Assembly: GCF_020283565.1 (NCBI RefSeq)
Contig: NC_060065.1
Location: forward strand, 51,014,409-51,078,408
Direction of reading: 5' to 3'
Origin: Trifolium pratense
Taxonomy: Eukaryota; Streptophyta; Magnoliopsida; Fabales; Fabaceae
Length of the DNA stretch: 64,000 nt
Shown piece by piece: positions 1-12,631 of this stretch. Both the position numbers and the translations under genes were made by a program. How positions within the stretch are numbered: the stretch's first letter is position 1; every line of letters begins with the position of its first letter. The notes beneath the pieces were generated by a model that was given only the letters and a program-made list of their open reading frames with translations, was not told the DNA's origin and did not search any database.

Positions 1-1718
1 GCATTCATGTTGCCATTATAATACACACGAAATACACGAGAATGAAAAAAAATACTATGAGAAATAAAAACAAAGAAGTAAGAACAAACTTTAGATAATG
101 GCATTTTTCGTTTTTTTAAATAAACCAACCCATTGTGGTCCCAATTCACTCTGTGAAGTTGCAATCAACACTTTAGGTACAATTACAGAGATGTCAAATT
201 TGGTCCAACCAAATATCTTTGATAAAGAAATTTTGGTCGTTGGAACTTTCCAACGCCTCACATTTTTTTAAGTTTCACTACTAATTGATTTTTTTAAATT
301 AATTTAAATTAAAAATAAAATTAATATAAAATTATGGTCGAGTTTACACTACAATAAATCTGCTTATTTTATGCAGAATTTCCTGCGAATTTGAATCAAA
401 AATCCGCACGAAACATGTTTCCTGCAGATATTACATCAAAAATAAAATTAATGTGAAAGTACGATCGATGTAAATTAGTTTTATCATATCAATATTCAAT
501 AAAAACACATCATATTCTCATCTAAGCCTACCTTGTAATAGCATTTTATAAATCAATGCAAAATACACACTGTTCTCATTAAGTTCATGTCATCTTTTTT
601 CAAATTTGTCTAGTAAACAACTAAATATACAAAAATTAATTTTATTTATATCAAACCGCTTTTAGTTAATCCAAAAATATATAGTAACTCTTTCAAGTAC
701 TTTTTTTCTTTGTCAAGATATAACTCTTTCACCTTATTTTCATAATAAATCAAAAGCTAAAAAATTATAGTTATCTTTCTTTTTAAATTATAATTAAAAA
801 TTTAAACAACTTGACAAAAAGATAAAAAGAACCTCCCAATAGAAAGATTAAAGAAGAAAAGAAAAGACAAACACATACACTTGAAGACACTCTTCTTAGA
901 TTCCTGATTTGTACTTTATTTTTTTACAATAAATTTGTTTTATAGATTCATCTAATTATAATTGCCAGTACATCTTAGTCTTACCACACATATTTAAAAG
1001 ACATTTTTAGAACTAATATATGAACTGACATCTCTTATATTTTAAACTTATTTCGATACGCTAATCCTAAATCTAATCATTTTTCGGTTTATTTTTCCTC
1101 TCATTTTAACCCTAATTTAATTCAAATAAAATGTTAAAAAATACCACAACAAGAATTGAACCCGTGACTTAATTTTAAAAATTATTTGGTGCATTTACCA
1201 CTAGGATACATCAATCAATCTGAAATAATTTGATAACCAACATGTAATAAATATGAAATTAATGTTTAATTTTGTTTAAATAGAAATCAATCCCACCATT
1301 TTTTTTATACAACTCCAATTTTTATTATGTAATACACGTTCAATTTCTTTTTATAAAAATCTTTTTTTTGTAATAGAAATCAATAAATTTCTTTTCTCTC
1401 ATTTTTTACATTAATTAATTTTTCATTAGATTCTGTAATATTTACTTCCAAATTAATTTAAATAAGATGAGTTATATATATATATATTAATGTCTTCCAT
1501 TCATTTTATTCATCGTAATTATCTCAAGTTCAACTATTTCCGGTCATACACTTTATTTTTCTTGCAAATTTTGACCATGTCTCAAACTTAATTGAAACAA
1601 ATCTTGATATTCATTTGTTTAAGAGGTGCATATTGTTGTCATCCTTTGTTTCTTATTTTTTTTTTCTTATTCACTTCATTTAGTAATTGTTTTCTTTATG
1701 GTATAATAGGACCATTAG

Positions 1719-1865
1719 TACAACAATGAATTGGTCCAAGTGGTAAGGGTCTTGGTTCCCTTAAACATGTGGTCAGAGGTTTGATTCTTGGCTCATGCAT
1801 ATGGAGAGAATTCGGTTGGGAGGGGAGAAACTTCGTACCAATATCATGGTAACCAAAAAAAAAAA
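1719..1865 (+). mobile_element. SINE with 16-bp target-site duplication
   Basis: The element has a tRNA-like head with a box-A-like block (gtccaagtggtaagggtc) and a box-B-like block (gaggtttgattcttggc). It ends in ggtaacc followed by an A-run. It is flanked by identical copies of ataataggaccattag at 1703-1718 and 1866-1881. This is the signature of LINE-driven retroposition of a tRNA-derived SINE. The perfect TSD indicates a fairly recent insertion. Confidence 0.85.
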
Positions 1866-2097
1866 ATAATAGGACCATTAGATCCAAATTTCATAACTGG
1901 TCAAAACAAATACACCAACGATGTATTTTTTGTCACATTTTTTTTTGTTTTTTATTTTTGGCACCAGTATCCGGCACACTTTTTTCTATTATTACATATG
2001 ACATCTAATCAGACCCGTGCATGCACAGGTTGAAAGTTATAGTAATAGTAAAATATATTTAAATATGCATATAAAGCGTTCACAAATCCAACTAGCT

Positions 2098-2231
2098 GAG
2101 TCTTCTGACTTTAGCTCAATTGGTAAGAACATTGCATTATATATGTAAGGGCCGGAGTTTAAATCTCTGATATCTCACTTATCTACTTTAAATATGAATT
2201 TTTTTTCTAGCAATTAAACTATTCGAAAAAA
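2098..2231 (+). mobile_element. Degenerate tRNA-derived SINE
   Basis: The sequence contains a tRNA-like box A (tttagctcaattggtaag), a weak box B (ggagtttaaatctctg), and the family tail ctagcaattaaactattcg followed by A. It is the same family as the copy at 21776-21909. I could not find a convincing TSD, so the ends are approximate. Confidence 0.6.
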
Positions 2232-2916
2232 AAATCAATTTAATCATCACCATAACTGATGTTTAATCATCAATTTAGCTGTAGAATATTTATATGTAAA
2301 AATTGATGTTTGAGCGGACTCCAACTTCTTCGCATTTAATGTGTGTAAGTATAACTATAAGATCAATTGACAAAAAAATATTTATTTTTTGACTTAAAAA
2401 AAAATACATATAAAACATCTTTTTACATTAACATTGCATGCTAATTAAATCCTTCCAACAAAATTTATTCCATCAGTATTACTATACTATTATTCCTTTG
2501 CCATAGGCTACGAGACAGAACCACACTTCACTACAAATTAGACAATACAAAAATCCAGCCATACAATTCAAAGTTACATTTTGTCTTTTTGTTTCCTCTA
2601 ACATAGGAAAAAAAAAAGATATTAAAATTCCAATATTTTCTTCCATAGTCCTTTTCATAATCAGAAGATTTAATGTAAACCGTACGAGGATCACGTTACA
2701 GTGATTTTGTCCACTAACTATATAGATAAAATTTCCATTTTTCTCATTTTTCCATAAATTCCATCACACTATCTCTTCCTATTATTGATCCTCATTTTTT
2801 TCACATTAAATATATTTTATTCAACTACGTACAATAAACATTAATCATCTTGAATGGACCAGAAGAATTAAATGTTGTTATCTTCTTCAGTTTTTTGGTA
2901 CTTCATCATTGATGAT

Positions 2917-5249
2917 TTAAATTTTCCTTCTCTTAGTAGGAGTAACATTGGTTCCATTGGTTTTTTCACTTTCCAAGCTTAGAAAATTTTCGTCTAACAC
3001 ATTAACTGGTGTGCCTGAACTTGAATTCACATTAAACATGGATTCGTACTCCTCCTTAGCTATATCTTGTATAACATTATAGCACTCCACAACACTTTCC
3101 TGCAGTAAAAATACCATCTATTAATCTTAAAATAGAATTGTACTATTAATGATATAAAAAAAATAGTAACTTAGAGCAATTTTGTCCTAGAACTTCCGGA
3201 TCACACTCCATTGTGGTCAGGAATTTTCCGCATTCACGCAATCGAGATATCAATGGTTATTCGATAATATAAAAATTTGCATATCTTTAACCATCTAATT
3301 TTGATCGAACGACTATCGATATCATGAATGCGTGATTGCAATAGTCCTTAATATTTTTGTCACATCCGTCTCGTTAATCCTTAAGGTTATAAATAAGCAA
3401 ATATTAAAGGCTCATAAGATAGATTTGTCAAAAAGTTAGAAACTATTAGGAAAGATTGCAAATTCACTAACAAAATTAGTACATTACTCTATACAAATTT
3501 AAATAAAGAGAGGAAAAAACTTTTATTTTTCACCACTCATTTTATTAGAGATAATTGATGTAAAAAAAAAATAGAAAAAGAAAATGATGAGAGAATATGT
3601 ACTTTATTTACATATGAACAATCGGATATTGTTCCCAAAAAGCCTGGATATTGAAATGGAAACAATTCATGAGAAGCATAAAGAAGAGATGAAGCAGCAA
3701 CTATAGATGGCTTGAATTCCAAAACCTTAATATCTGCAAAAAAAAATAAAAAAATAAAAAAATAAAAAAATAAAATAAAAAAAGTAAAATATCAAACTAT
3801 AAACTATAAGTTTTGGTTTTCTCTATTGTAACAAAAAAAAATACTATAAGTTTCCGTGAAGGTTGGTAGGAACATTGCAGGTAATATGAAAAGATCAGAA
3901 TTCAAATCTTGGTATATCTATTATTCACCTTAAAATGTGATTTTCTAGCTATTGAACTATCCGACAAAAAACAAATTCTATATGTAGTATCAAACTATAA
4001 TTCTATTATACCTTTTTGTGACTTCAATATAATTTCAGAAGCTCTATCTTTAAGAACTTTTAATGTTATATCATCAAGCCTAAACAAATTGATGAAGTAA
4101 GGAATGAAAGAGAAAGGAGTGATTGAACGCATTCTCCAATGTAATGCTCCTAAGACAAGTGCTTCCATTCTTTTTATTGTTTGTGTCTCAAATATGAAAC
4201 CACCATCACTATGATTCAGAAGAGCCTATCAATAAATAAATATCATATAATAACAAAAATATCAATATCTTTTATAAAAACTTTGGATTAAAATTTTAAT
4301 AATTTTTTTTACATTTAAGGTAAGATTCTTTTTACCTGAACATCAGTGGCAGAGTACTCTGTTTTCAACATCTTTATTGCTAGAGAGAAGCAAGTTACTG
4401 CAATAAGTTTATTCGCCCATGGCTTTGGCTGCTGTTACATGCATACCCATTTTAGCTTAGATCTCAAGGGAGCATAATCTAATTGAAAATTTTATTTTTC
4501 ATTAATTATACTTAAGTAAAAGTTTTATACCATTTATATGATACTCCATCGGTCTCATATATAAGGAATTTTATTTTTCACGTTCATTGAATAACTGATA
4601 TATTTGGTCCATAATATGAACGAGTTATTTAATGGTTTTTTTTAAAAAATACTTATATATGAGACCAGCAGTAAAGTAATAAATCCAATAATGTTATTTA
4701 ATTAGATTGAGCATGGTGTTTGATTTTCTTACCAATATCCCTTGATTAGCAAGGAAGCGATCCAAATAGTTGATAGCTAGGTAAGTCACAAATGGATCAA
4801 AGTTGCAGGACAACTACATGGAACCAATTAACCCAAATTAATAAATGTTATTTTTTTCTTCAAACTACATGTTTGAATTTACGGTGATTTTGTCAGAATC
4901 AAAGTGTACCATCGTAAATTTGACAAAATAATGTATTTTGTTGCTTAAACAAAATCACGGTATTTGAGGTAATAAAACTCGCCATAAATCCAAACAGATA
5001 TCGAGTAAATGTTTGGATTGACAGTGATTTTGACAGAATCAGGTTCACAAGTGAATCATAGTTAATTACCTGTGAGATTAAAGAGATGAAATCACTTCTA
5101 ACCGAGGCATCAAACTCGTTTGATTTGAGACTATGAAAGTAATTTAGTGGTGGGATGTGGTCAGATTCAATGAGAAAAAGAGAAGAAACACATTGAGAAT
5201 TAGGAAGGTCATGGAAGTTTTCAAGAGGGTTTTCAAGGTTAAACTCCAT
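2917..5249 (-). CDS. CYCD6: D-type cyclin, CYCD6;1-like (six exons)
   Basis: Exons on the minus strand are 5070-5249, 4733-4813, 4336-4431, 4012-4225, 3603-3733 and 2917-3099, giving 294 residues with GT-AG junctions and consistent phases. The start at 5249 gives an N-terminus MEFNLENPLENFHDLP, very like Arabidopsis CYCD6;1; an in-frame ATG at 5309 is less likely. The cyclin box carries YLAINYLDRFL (residues 71-81), the block WANKLIAVTCFSLAIKM, and WRMRSITPFSFIPYF. The C-terminal cyclin fold starts EFKPSIVAASSLLYA, and the protein ends in KRRKI. Family role: CDK partner for formative divisions, a target of SHORTROOT/SCARECROW in root ground tissue. The LxCxE Rb-binding motif usual in D cyclins is absent, as in CYCD6;1. 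Introns hold a Stowaway MITE and another repeat. Confidence 0.88.
3186..3352. repeat. Dispersed MITE-like repeat in CYCD6 intron 5
   Basis: The block begins near cacactccattgtggtc, has an inner cgcattcacgcaatcg, and near its end the partly inverted counterpart atgaatgcgtgattgc. Related blocks occur at about 7862-8035, 24776-24900 and 29883-30010. The partial inverted symmetry and dispersal suggest a non-autonomous DNA element. No TSD was assigned. Confidence 0.5.
3850..3976 (+). mobile_element. Degenerate SINE in CYCD6 intron 4
   Basis: Weak similarity to the tRNA-derived SINE family of 21776-21909: gttggtaggaacattgca resembles box A, aattcaaatcttgg stands in for box B, and ctagctattgaactatccgac is the family tail. 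It lies in the 278-bp intron between exons 4 and 5. Confidence 0.45.
4544..4671. mobile_element. Stowaway-like MITE in CYCD6 intron 3
   Basis: The terminal inverted repeats read ctccatcggtctcatatata at the left and the complement tatatatgagaccagcag at the right, flanked by TA on both sides (4542-4543 and 4672-4673). It is 128 bp long and lies between exons 2 and 3. TIR type, TA target and size fit the Stowaway/Mariner class. Confidence 0.75.
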
Positions 5250-6473
5250 GGATGTGTGTGTTGTGAAGAAATTGTTGTTAGTGATGGTGAGAAGTAAGAA
5301 AGATGACAAGCATTGTTAAAGGGAAAGAAAAGAGAGCAAAGAGAAGTGATAAGGAAAAGGCAATGAGAGAGTTTTCAGCTTTTTCTCATATGAAAGCTAT
5401 GGAGTTGGAGGGGGTTGAATTGTTTTAGCTTTGCTTCTACTAGTTGCTAGCTACTCATTAGTAATGTTTTGGCACAAAACACAATATCTCTATTTCCTTC
5501 CTTTGTTGTCTCTAAATTGGTGAATAAAATATGGGAAATATATAGGAGGTAGTAGGCCTTAGTGTTTCATGACTAATGCTAAATACATTTTTAACATTTT
5601 TTTTATAGGTTAAAATTCACATAAGTCCCACCAAATTATATGAGATTCGCTTAATTTTTTGAGATTTATGTGATCAAATAAAGTGCGTTAAAAAGTCCTA
5701 GCACCCTTCTTCATTGCAATGAATTTCATGAAATCATAGGATGTGACTAATACCATCCCATAAACATGTGTGTTATATAGGTAGGACCCAAGACTTGGGT
5801 TGTATGCTCCTCACTCACACAAAATATATAAATTTTTTATATAAGTATCATTTTCTCTAATTTAATATTTGAACCTGAACCTTATAAATATATAAATTTT
5901 ACATTGTTCCAAGTAATAAAAGATTTCAATCCTTTAAATAAATCGTTATAAGTTCGATCCTCTTACTTTAATCATCGCTACAGATTCTCCCACTTACTCA
6001 CACTTGACATCCAACAATATTCTATTCATGTGTGAGTTTAAGTTTTCATCTATACTCCTTTTCAAACATAAGTTTTTTCATTCATATACAGTACATTAAT
6101 ATTTTCTTCATGTACATTATTCACATAATCTACTTTGACCATTTTTTTTACCATATTTGTTTTACTAATATATAAAGACAAATATTAGTAGGGTTTGTCT
6201 TACATGTACAATATTGCACATGTTAAAGTAACCAAAAGTAGTAACTATTTAATGAAAAACAACAATTATTTATTAAAAAAATATATATTTAATATGAAAT
6301 GCACAAGTTCCAATACAAACTTACTATTTTAAATTTCTTAATATGTGCAAATTTGCACATGATAGAAAAATCAATATTAGCATATAAGATGTTATTCAAT
6401 TTCTCTCATTTAATATTTTCAAAATATCAATTTTATAATTTTTAATAATAGACAACTAAAAATATTTATAGCC

Positions 6474-6495
6474 GCCTGACCAAAAAAAAAAAAAA
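6474..6495 (+). repeat. 22-bp micro-insertion with poly-A and direct repeats
   Basis: The insert reads gcctgacc followed by A's and lies between two copies of aatatttatagcc (6461-6473 and 6496-6508). The tip cctgacc-A(n) resembles the 3' end of the SINE family at 21776-21909 (acttgaccc plus A's). It looks like an extremely 5'-truncated SINE insertion. Confidence 0.7.
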
Positions 6496-7263
6496 AATAT
6501 TTATAGCCTAAATTGTGCATTGTCAATATGTAAAATGGTCAAACTACAACACTTATTTTAAAGCACCTGGAGTAAGAGGATCCTAAATATCCAATGCTCA
6601 TTAGATACACAAATGGTTTGGACACCATATCTTTATCCAAACTCATAAGATACTAGATGTATAAATTCTCTTATATATTTTTCAACAATTATCAACTTTA
6701 TTTTTCTCCAATGTTAAATAGCTAGAAACATTATAATACATCTTTCACTTGTTTGCAGCAGCAGGGTGACAACTATATATCTTTGTTCTGTTTAGAACAA
6801 TAATTCCTCTTCCCCAGTGAATTAACCAAATCTGGGAAGACCAGACTATCAATAGGACAAATAACCATAAACGATTAAAACATAAGTAGCTAAAAGCCAA
6901 AACCACCATTTAATCTAAAGTTGTCTAATATTTTTTTATTCATGTATGCTTTTTAGAATTGTATTTTTGTCACTTGTCTCAAACCAGTCCAGTATATGGC
7001 ACATGGATGAGTAATCTCTGTTTTTGCTGGAATCAAGTTGTTAATCTGTATTAAAACAAGTAATATGTTTTTATAATTTCATAAATTCTGAATACCAAAT
7101 TAACTAGAAATAGCTTATTTTTTCAGTATATCAATATTAAAATATGGAACCAAAAACAGAGTACTTTGTAAACAAATAAAGAAAGACTAGTTTCTTGATA
7201 ATTAGGGATTAAGAATCTTATTCCATTATTGTTTTTTAACTAAATTGTAGACATTAGACCAAC

Positions 7264-7382
7264 CGTTACAGTTGGTCCGGTGGTGATTGACACTAAATTT
7301 AGTAGGAAAGATCACAGTTCGATCCCCCGATCGGGAGGGCCTGAAACCACGATGCCAAAATTGACCTCCTAACCAGATTTGT
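7264..7382 (+). mobile_element. SINE fragment (tRNA-derived, second family)
   Basis: The piece shows the box-A-like block gttggtccggtggtgattg, the box-B-like block cagttcgatccccc, then gatcgggaggg, cctgaaaccac and gatgccaaaattgacc. It is the same family as the better preserved copy at 13250-13417. The 3' tail and TSD are not evident, so it is probably truncated. Confidence 0.7.
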
Positions 7383-7861
7383 AATATAGTTCAAACAAGT
7401 AAATTAGTTGTAGCATTTCATATTCACCTTTTCCAAACTAAACTCATCTATATGAATAGAGAATGACATACTATATAATGTGTGTACATATATAAAATTT
7501 GTAATTTAGATCATATAGTTCCATCATTCAATGTGTCACAATAAGATAAGGTTTCAATTTGGGCATGTGTTGGAACCAAAGTTTGTGAAACTGAGAAAAT
7601 GGGTAAGAATTTAAAGAGATCATGTTTATCCTAGGTTCATAATAGGAACAGCATTAAATAGTAGAGTAAATTATCATAATAAATATTGAATAAGTGCAAC
7701 TGCTATAGTAGCGTGATACTTTCTTTCCTTACAGCTGTTACAAACCCTATTTTCTAACCCAAACATCAAACATGGGACCATCACAAGAACCTTAGTCTAC
7801 TTGTCTAACAGATATGCACCAATCAGTGTAATGCATGCATTAGAAGCTGCTAGTGTGAAAT

Positions 7862-8035
7862 TAGATTCACTGCACTCAGGATTTTACCGCATTCATGCCG
7901 TCAGAAATATGGGTTGACAACTTAAAATCAATTTAAATTTGAACTGTCTTATTTTAATCGAACGGTCATCGATCACTGACTGCTTATGTAGAAATATTCG
8001 ACTGCAGTGGATCTGGATCATGATCCTTTTTAATA
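7862..8035. repeat. Dispersed MITE-like repeat
   Basis: It contains ttcactgcactcaggatttt, accgcattcatgccg and aatcgaacggtcatcgat, and ends near gactgcagtggatctggatc. It shares blocks with the repeats in CYCD6 intron 5 and in intron 8 of both ENT genes. The tcactgca and tgcagtgg ends are roughly inverted. Confidence 0.5.
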
Positions 8036-9858
8036 TTCGACTGCATGCAGTGGACAAAACTTATGAAAACAATAAGTTATGAGATGTTTGGAAGTTGTTT
8101 TCAACTTATTTTTATAAGTTGTACATGTCCAAAATAACTTATGAACACAACTTAACTTATACTCTTTTATTGAAATAATTTATATATACATAAATATTCA
8201 CTATGAAATTGTTTATAAAAATACAAGGTGATATTCACAATTAAGGGAGAAAATAGAACAGCTTATTATTATGTTTTCTTCAATTAATTGCACCAACTTT
8301 AGGTACAGTTCATTGAAAACTTTGTGCAGTAACATTTTGGGGCCGGGCCTGAAACCCACATGGAGGCATGCAGTTCCTTTTATTTACTCTCTGTAATTGT
8401 GAGAGGAACAAAAGTAACATACAAAGATAAAAGCTACTATAAAACTGATAAAAGCTTTATTCCTATAGCCAGATCTAAATCAATAATAAGAAGAGACAAT
8501 ATTGAAACATCTCTATACCACAATAACAGAAAATTAGAACTTTGCCTATTTTTGGTATTATGATGAGTATATCAAAATTACAGTAATCTACTATTATTTT
8601 GCAGAAGCTACATCTAAATTGTCATAATTCTGACATACTCACTGTGATACCAAACATATACTTCATCTAGTGGCTGGTCGTGAATGGAAATCGAGACTTT
8701 AAGCTCTTGGTAAGAAAATTACTAGAGATTCACCAAATATATAGAGTTAATGTTTTATTTTAAGAAAATTTGATTAAGGAGCTTTAATTTATTTTATACT
8801 AAAAATATTGTGTTGAGAAATTGTTAAAAATCGTGATTTCAATGCATAATGACTATTTTGTGGATTTCTTAAATTCTATGTTCCTTTGTATCATCAGATT
8901 CATCACTATCATGAGCAATATATTGGTCAAAGGAACATGCAATTGATTGAAGTTACTTTTCGGCTACATATTGCCTGTGGGACATGTGTGGAAAAGGTAG
9001 TAGTAGGGTGACTTTGGGATCTTGTCACCTTGACTTTCGAAATATTCACAATTTTTAAAAATATATTTATTACAATGATTTTTCAAGAGAGCAGATCCTC
9101 ACCGGTTTGATTTTCATAGGAGGGAGTAAATTTTTTATCCCGGTCATTGATTCATTTCTTAATTAAATAGTTATCTTGCAATAGTAAAAAACATGTGGTA
9201 AATATCAAACAGGAGGAAATTTACACTGCAGGGAATCCTCATTCGATTTTTCTAGTTACATTCAATATTTACTAGTATCTTTTTAATATTAGGGGTGATT
9301 AGAGATGACTAATCATCAAATACAATTTGACTATTTACAATTATGATAATATAAGACCAATAATCACCGATATGGTGTAATGTGGTATTTACATAAATCA
9401 TAAATGGTTTATTTGTTTAGGATCGCTTACTGATTTAAAAGAGATGATTTTTTTTAATAGCTTTTAGTTATTTTGATAAGTTAATCTTCATAGTTTCACA
9501 CATACATGAACATCTTAATTTTAAAATAAAATGATAAGATAAATCATGTAAATCTCAAGTTAGATAATATAGACAAACTTTAGCCTTTTATGGCGTGAAG
9601 AGCATATATAAAAAGCAACAATACTAAGAAAAGAATGTATTCCCATCTTTCAAAACAATATTTGATTCATCATGTGACAAACCATATAATTCTTTTTTTT
9701 TAATAATAAACCATAGAATACTCTCTTCTTCATTTTTTCACTTTTTAATATTTGATTTCTATGAAAAATAAATTATAATAATTTTAAATTCGGCTGCAAA
9801 ATAAGTAAAATCTGACTAAAGCTCAACTAAGAAATTTGTCTAGCAAAAAGTTTATATA

Positions 9859-10005
9859 CTCCTTCTATCCTGATTTATAAGCAAAATTCTATTTTTGAAA
9901 TTCATTCAATAATGGATGTATCCAGTGTATAATACAAGCTAGATACATTAGTTTTTCAATGAATTTAAAAAATTGATTTTTGCTTATAATTAAATATGGA
10001 GGGAG
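9859..10005. mobile_element. Stowaway MITE, 147 bp
   Basis: It starts ctccttctatcctgatttat and ends with atatggagggag, with internal aagcaaaattct and its complement-like aattgatttttgctt. TA dinucleotides flank it at 9857-9858 and 10006-10007. The size, the ctcc/ggag ends and the TA target fit Stowaway. Confidence 0.85.
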
Positions 10006-11151
10006 TATGATTTATCTTAATTTAGGTCAACCCCAAGCCACTTGGGATGTTCTAGTAACTACTAGCCGTAATTAAGTTGTGAGACAAAAGTTGTGGAACA
10101 ATGCAAGATACAAAATATATGTTTCATCAATTCAAAACAACTTTAAAGAACGTTCTATTCTTTGGGATGCTTCAATCTTACTACTCTCTCTTTGGGAGAG
10201 GTTTCTTTTTTCATAGCTATATAGTCCTTTTGCTTTGTTTATCTTCTTTGACCAAAATAACATATTTTATTTCACACTTTCCCCGTTTTTTTTAACCTCC
10301 AGTTCTCGGATGAGTTTCATATTAGATATAAAATGGTTTGAAATTTAAGTTTATAAATAGAGATAATTTTACTTACAAGTCGGTTTTAGGGAATTGAGTT
10401 AACCTCAATATAATTTTAAGATAATATTAAAACTTCTTATCCATTGAGTCACCTACCATTAGATTTTTGTTGGCGGATACTAACATTTACATCTATGCAC
10501 AAAGTTTAATAGTGTTAAACGTGAAAGGAAGAAGGATATTAAAAGAATCGTGATAATCTAAACTTCGATCACAAAATAAATAAATTTAAGTGAGAATTAT
10601 GTCAAATAAGATATAAACTCGAATTTTCTAAAATAATTTATCAATTTTGTTGAGCTCATTAACCATTCAATTCAACCGTTTATTACTTTTTCTTTTTTTA
10701 ATTTACAATGAGCTGAGAATCGAACACATGACCTATAGTGTACTAGCAAAATTCCTTATAAGTATATTGCAAACATATGGCTTCACGGCTTATTACTTTT
10801 ACTACTTGCCTTGATTTAAGAGAAAGCATAAAGAGATACCCATTATTTGTTTCCCTTTTTATTTGAAGGCTTACTCTTTCTTTTTCATAGCTCTTTTGTT
10901 TTACTCACGTTCTCTCTATTAAGTATATGATCATCACGATACATATCCACAAATTTTGGAGATTGTAGAAATTTAATTAACAATGAGATTGCACGCTTCA
11001 AAACAATAACATTTTTTAAAATTTAGGGTGAAGAACAACTATTAATTCTTTATTAACAGAAAAATGAAGCGAAGAATAAAATCAAACACGGTACCAAACA
11101 CTAAAGAGTTCCGTTTAGTCTCTTTCCATCTTGTGCAAAAACCGGCGATTA

Positions 11152-11173
11152 ATATTTTTTTTTTGGTACATTG
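11152..11173 (-). repeat. Micro-insertion, T-run plus ggtacattg, diverged repeats
   Basis: A T-run followed by ggtacattg sits between aaaccggcgatta (about 11138-11151) and aaaccgatgatta (about 11174-11186). The direct repeats differ at two positions, so this is a weaker member of the micro-insertion class. Confidence 0.45.
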
Positions 11174-12108
11174 AAACCGATGATTATTAATAATATATTT
11201 GCCATTAAAAAAAGTATTGAAATGTGATAGTTCCTGACTCTTTTATATAAACTAAAAATCTTGATCGGTCCAAATGGTTCGATAGAGGTTATTTAATAAC
11301 ATATGATCAAACCTAAAATTTGTTGTGGATTTAATTTAACTTTTACAAAACTGTTTTGTAAGGTAAATTTTTTAACTACATATAAATTATTGTTCAAACC
11401 GTATCTCATAATCTATTCAATATAAAAATCTTAACAACTCTCCCGTCAGGATTTTATTACCCAGTGTGGTCGTATCCAACTCGATGAATTAATCTAGGTA
11501 ATTATGTACAGAAAATACTTAAATTAAACAAAAAATTAATTTACCAAATAAACAATTAATGGTACCAACGAAATGAAAAGGCAGACAAAGGTGGAGAAGG
11601 GAATGATGATTTGATGAGTACATGTGGCACGCCATACCTCCCATGCAGATAACAGCATCATTTTATGCTTATAGTGTTTGCTATTTGCAATAGAGGGTGT
11701 AGACAAGGAATTGGACCTTTACCTAGCTATTTGGGACAAACTAAAACGCATGCAATAATTTATGTTTTAGTGGAATTAATGACATTGGCAATATGGATTC
11801 CTATTTATTTTTAATAATTTCTACGTAGAATCTATATTTTTATTAATATATATATATATATAAATTATTTTTTATAATTTTTATGGGATCTATATTTCTA
11901 CGTAATAGTACTTATATAGAAATCTATATAGTAAAAGGGTAATTTATTCTAAAAAGGGACAATTAAATATGAATTTTTATATATTTTGCGGTCATGTAGC
12001 AAAATATAATTTCTATGGAACCTGTATTTCCATGGTCGGTTTTAGAGTAAAAAACTGAGTTGGGAAGATCTGTCAAGCTTTAGGATAGGTCATGTTTAAA
12101 ATATTTTA

Positions 12109-12269
12109 TCTTTGCGCTTGGGGCAATGACGCAGCTAATGAGGTTCTAACCGAGGTGCGTCTATTGCTGGTTGAAAACTATTTCTAAACCCCCTCTTAGG
12201 CCTTGGTTTATCCTTGGCCTTTGAGAATTTCTGGAAGGGCTCCCCTAGGGGTAAAGTTAAAAAAAAAAA
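12109..12269 (+). mobile_element. SINE-like retroposon with 17-bp TSD
   Basis: The 161-bp sequence runs from tctttgcgcttggggc to gtaaagttaaaa plus an A-run. It is flanked by identical 17-bp repeats atgtttaaaatatttta at 12092-12108 and 12270-12286. It contains gcagctaatgaggttctaacc and a later ggttgaaaac, which could be diverged pol III A and B boxes. The long TSD and poly-A tail show retroposition. I could not assign the family. Confidence 0.8.
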
Positions 12270-12631
12270 ATGTTTAAAATATTTTAGAAATTTTCTCTTG
12301 CAAAAAGTTAAGTTTATTTTATAGAGGAATAAATTAAATATGAATTTTTATGAATAATTAATATACACTATTTTATAATGAAGAAATGAAAATACTATTT
12401 TATACACATATAATTTAATTTAAAGAGGAAAATTAATTAATCAAAACAAATAATACACACAAACTTTTTATTATCAACATCATAAAAGAAATTAACAATA
12501 ATAATGATCCAGCTAGCTAGTAGGCAGTGTTTGAGGCAAACAAACTGCATATCAAAGTACTAGCTTTTATTCTAATTATTCATCAATTTTCCTAGTGGAA
12601 AACTAACTTGCCTCATTAATCTTAATAAACT

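Larger units (their letters stand above)
1..2916. other. Intergenic, AT-rich, 3' side of the CYCD6-like gene
   Basis: No coding region could be supported here. The stretch is very AT-rich with many short A and T runs and a short TA run near 1475-1488. Two tRNA-derived SINE copies (1719-1865 and about 2098-2231) are listed separately. A degenerate box-B-like piece (gaattgaacccgtgac) near 1150-1170 suggests an older SINE relic. The last 200-300 bases should include the cyclin 3' UTR on the minus strand, but no clear polyadenylation site was assigned. Confidence 0.6.
5250..12631. other. Intergenic 7.4 kb between the cyclin and the Bowman-Birk gene
   Basis: No gene supported. The first part (5250 to about 5500) should hold the leader and promoter of the minus-strand cyclin. 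Elements recognised inside are listed separately: a micro-insertion at 6474, a SINE piece at 7264, a MITE-like repeat at 7862, a Stowaway at 9859, a micro-insertion at 11152 and a SINE at 12109. A piece with repeated aacttat/ataagtt blocks near 8050-8165 looks like a degenerate relative of the MITE at 16510. Short ORFs here have no family resemblance and AT-rich composition. Confidence 0.6.

Noticed and set aside
8360..8563. 67-codon plus-strand ORF
   Set aside because: AT-rich, no family resemblance, no splice or promoter context.
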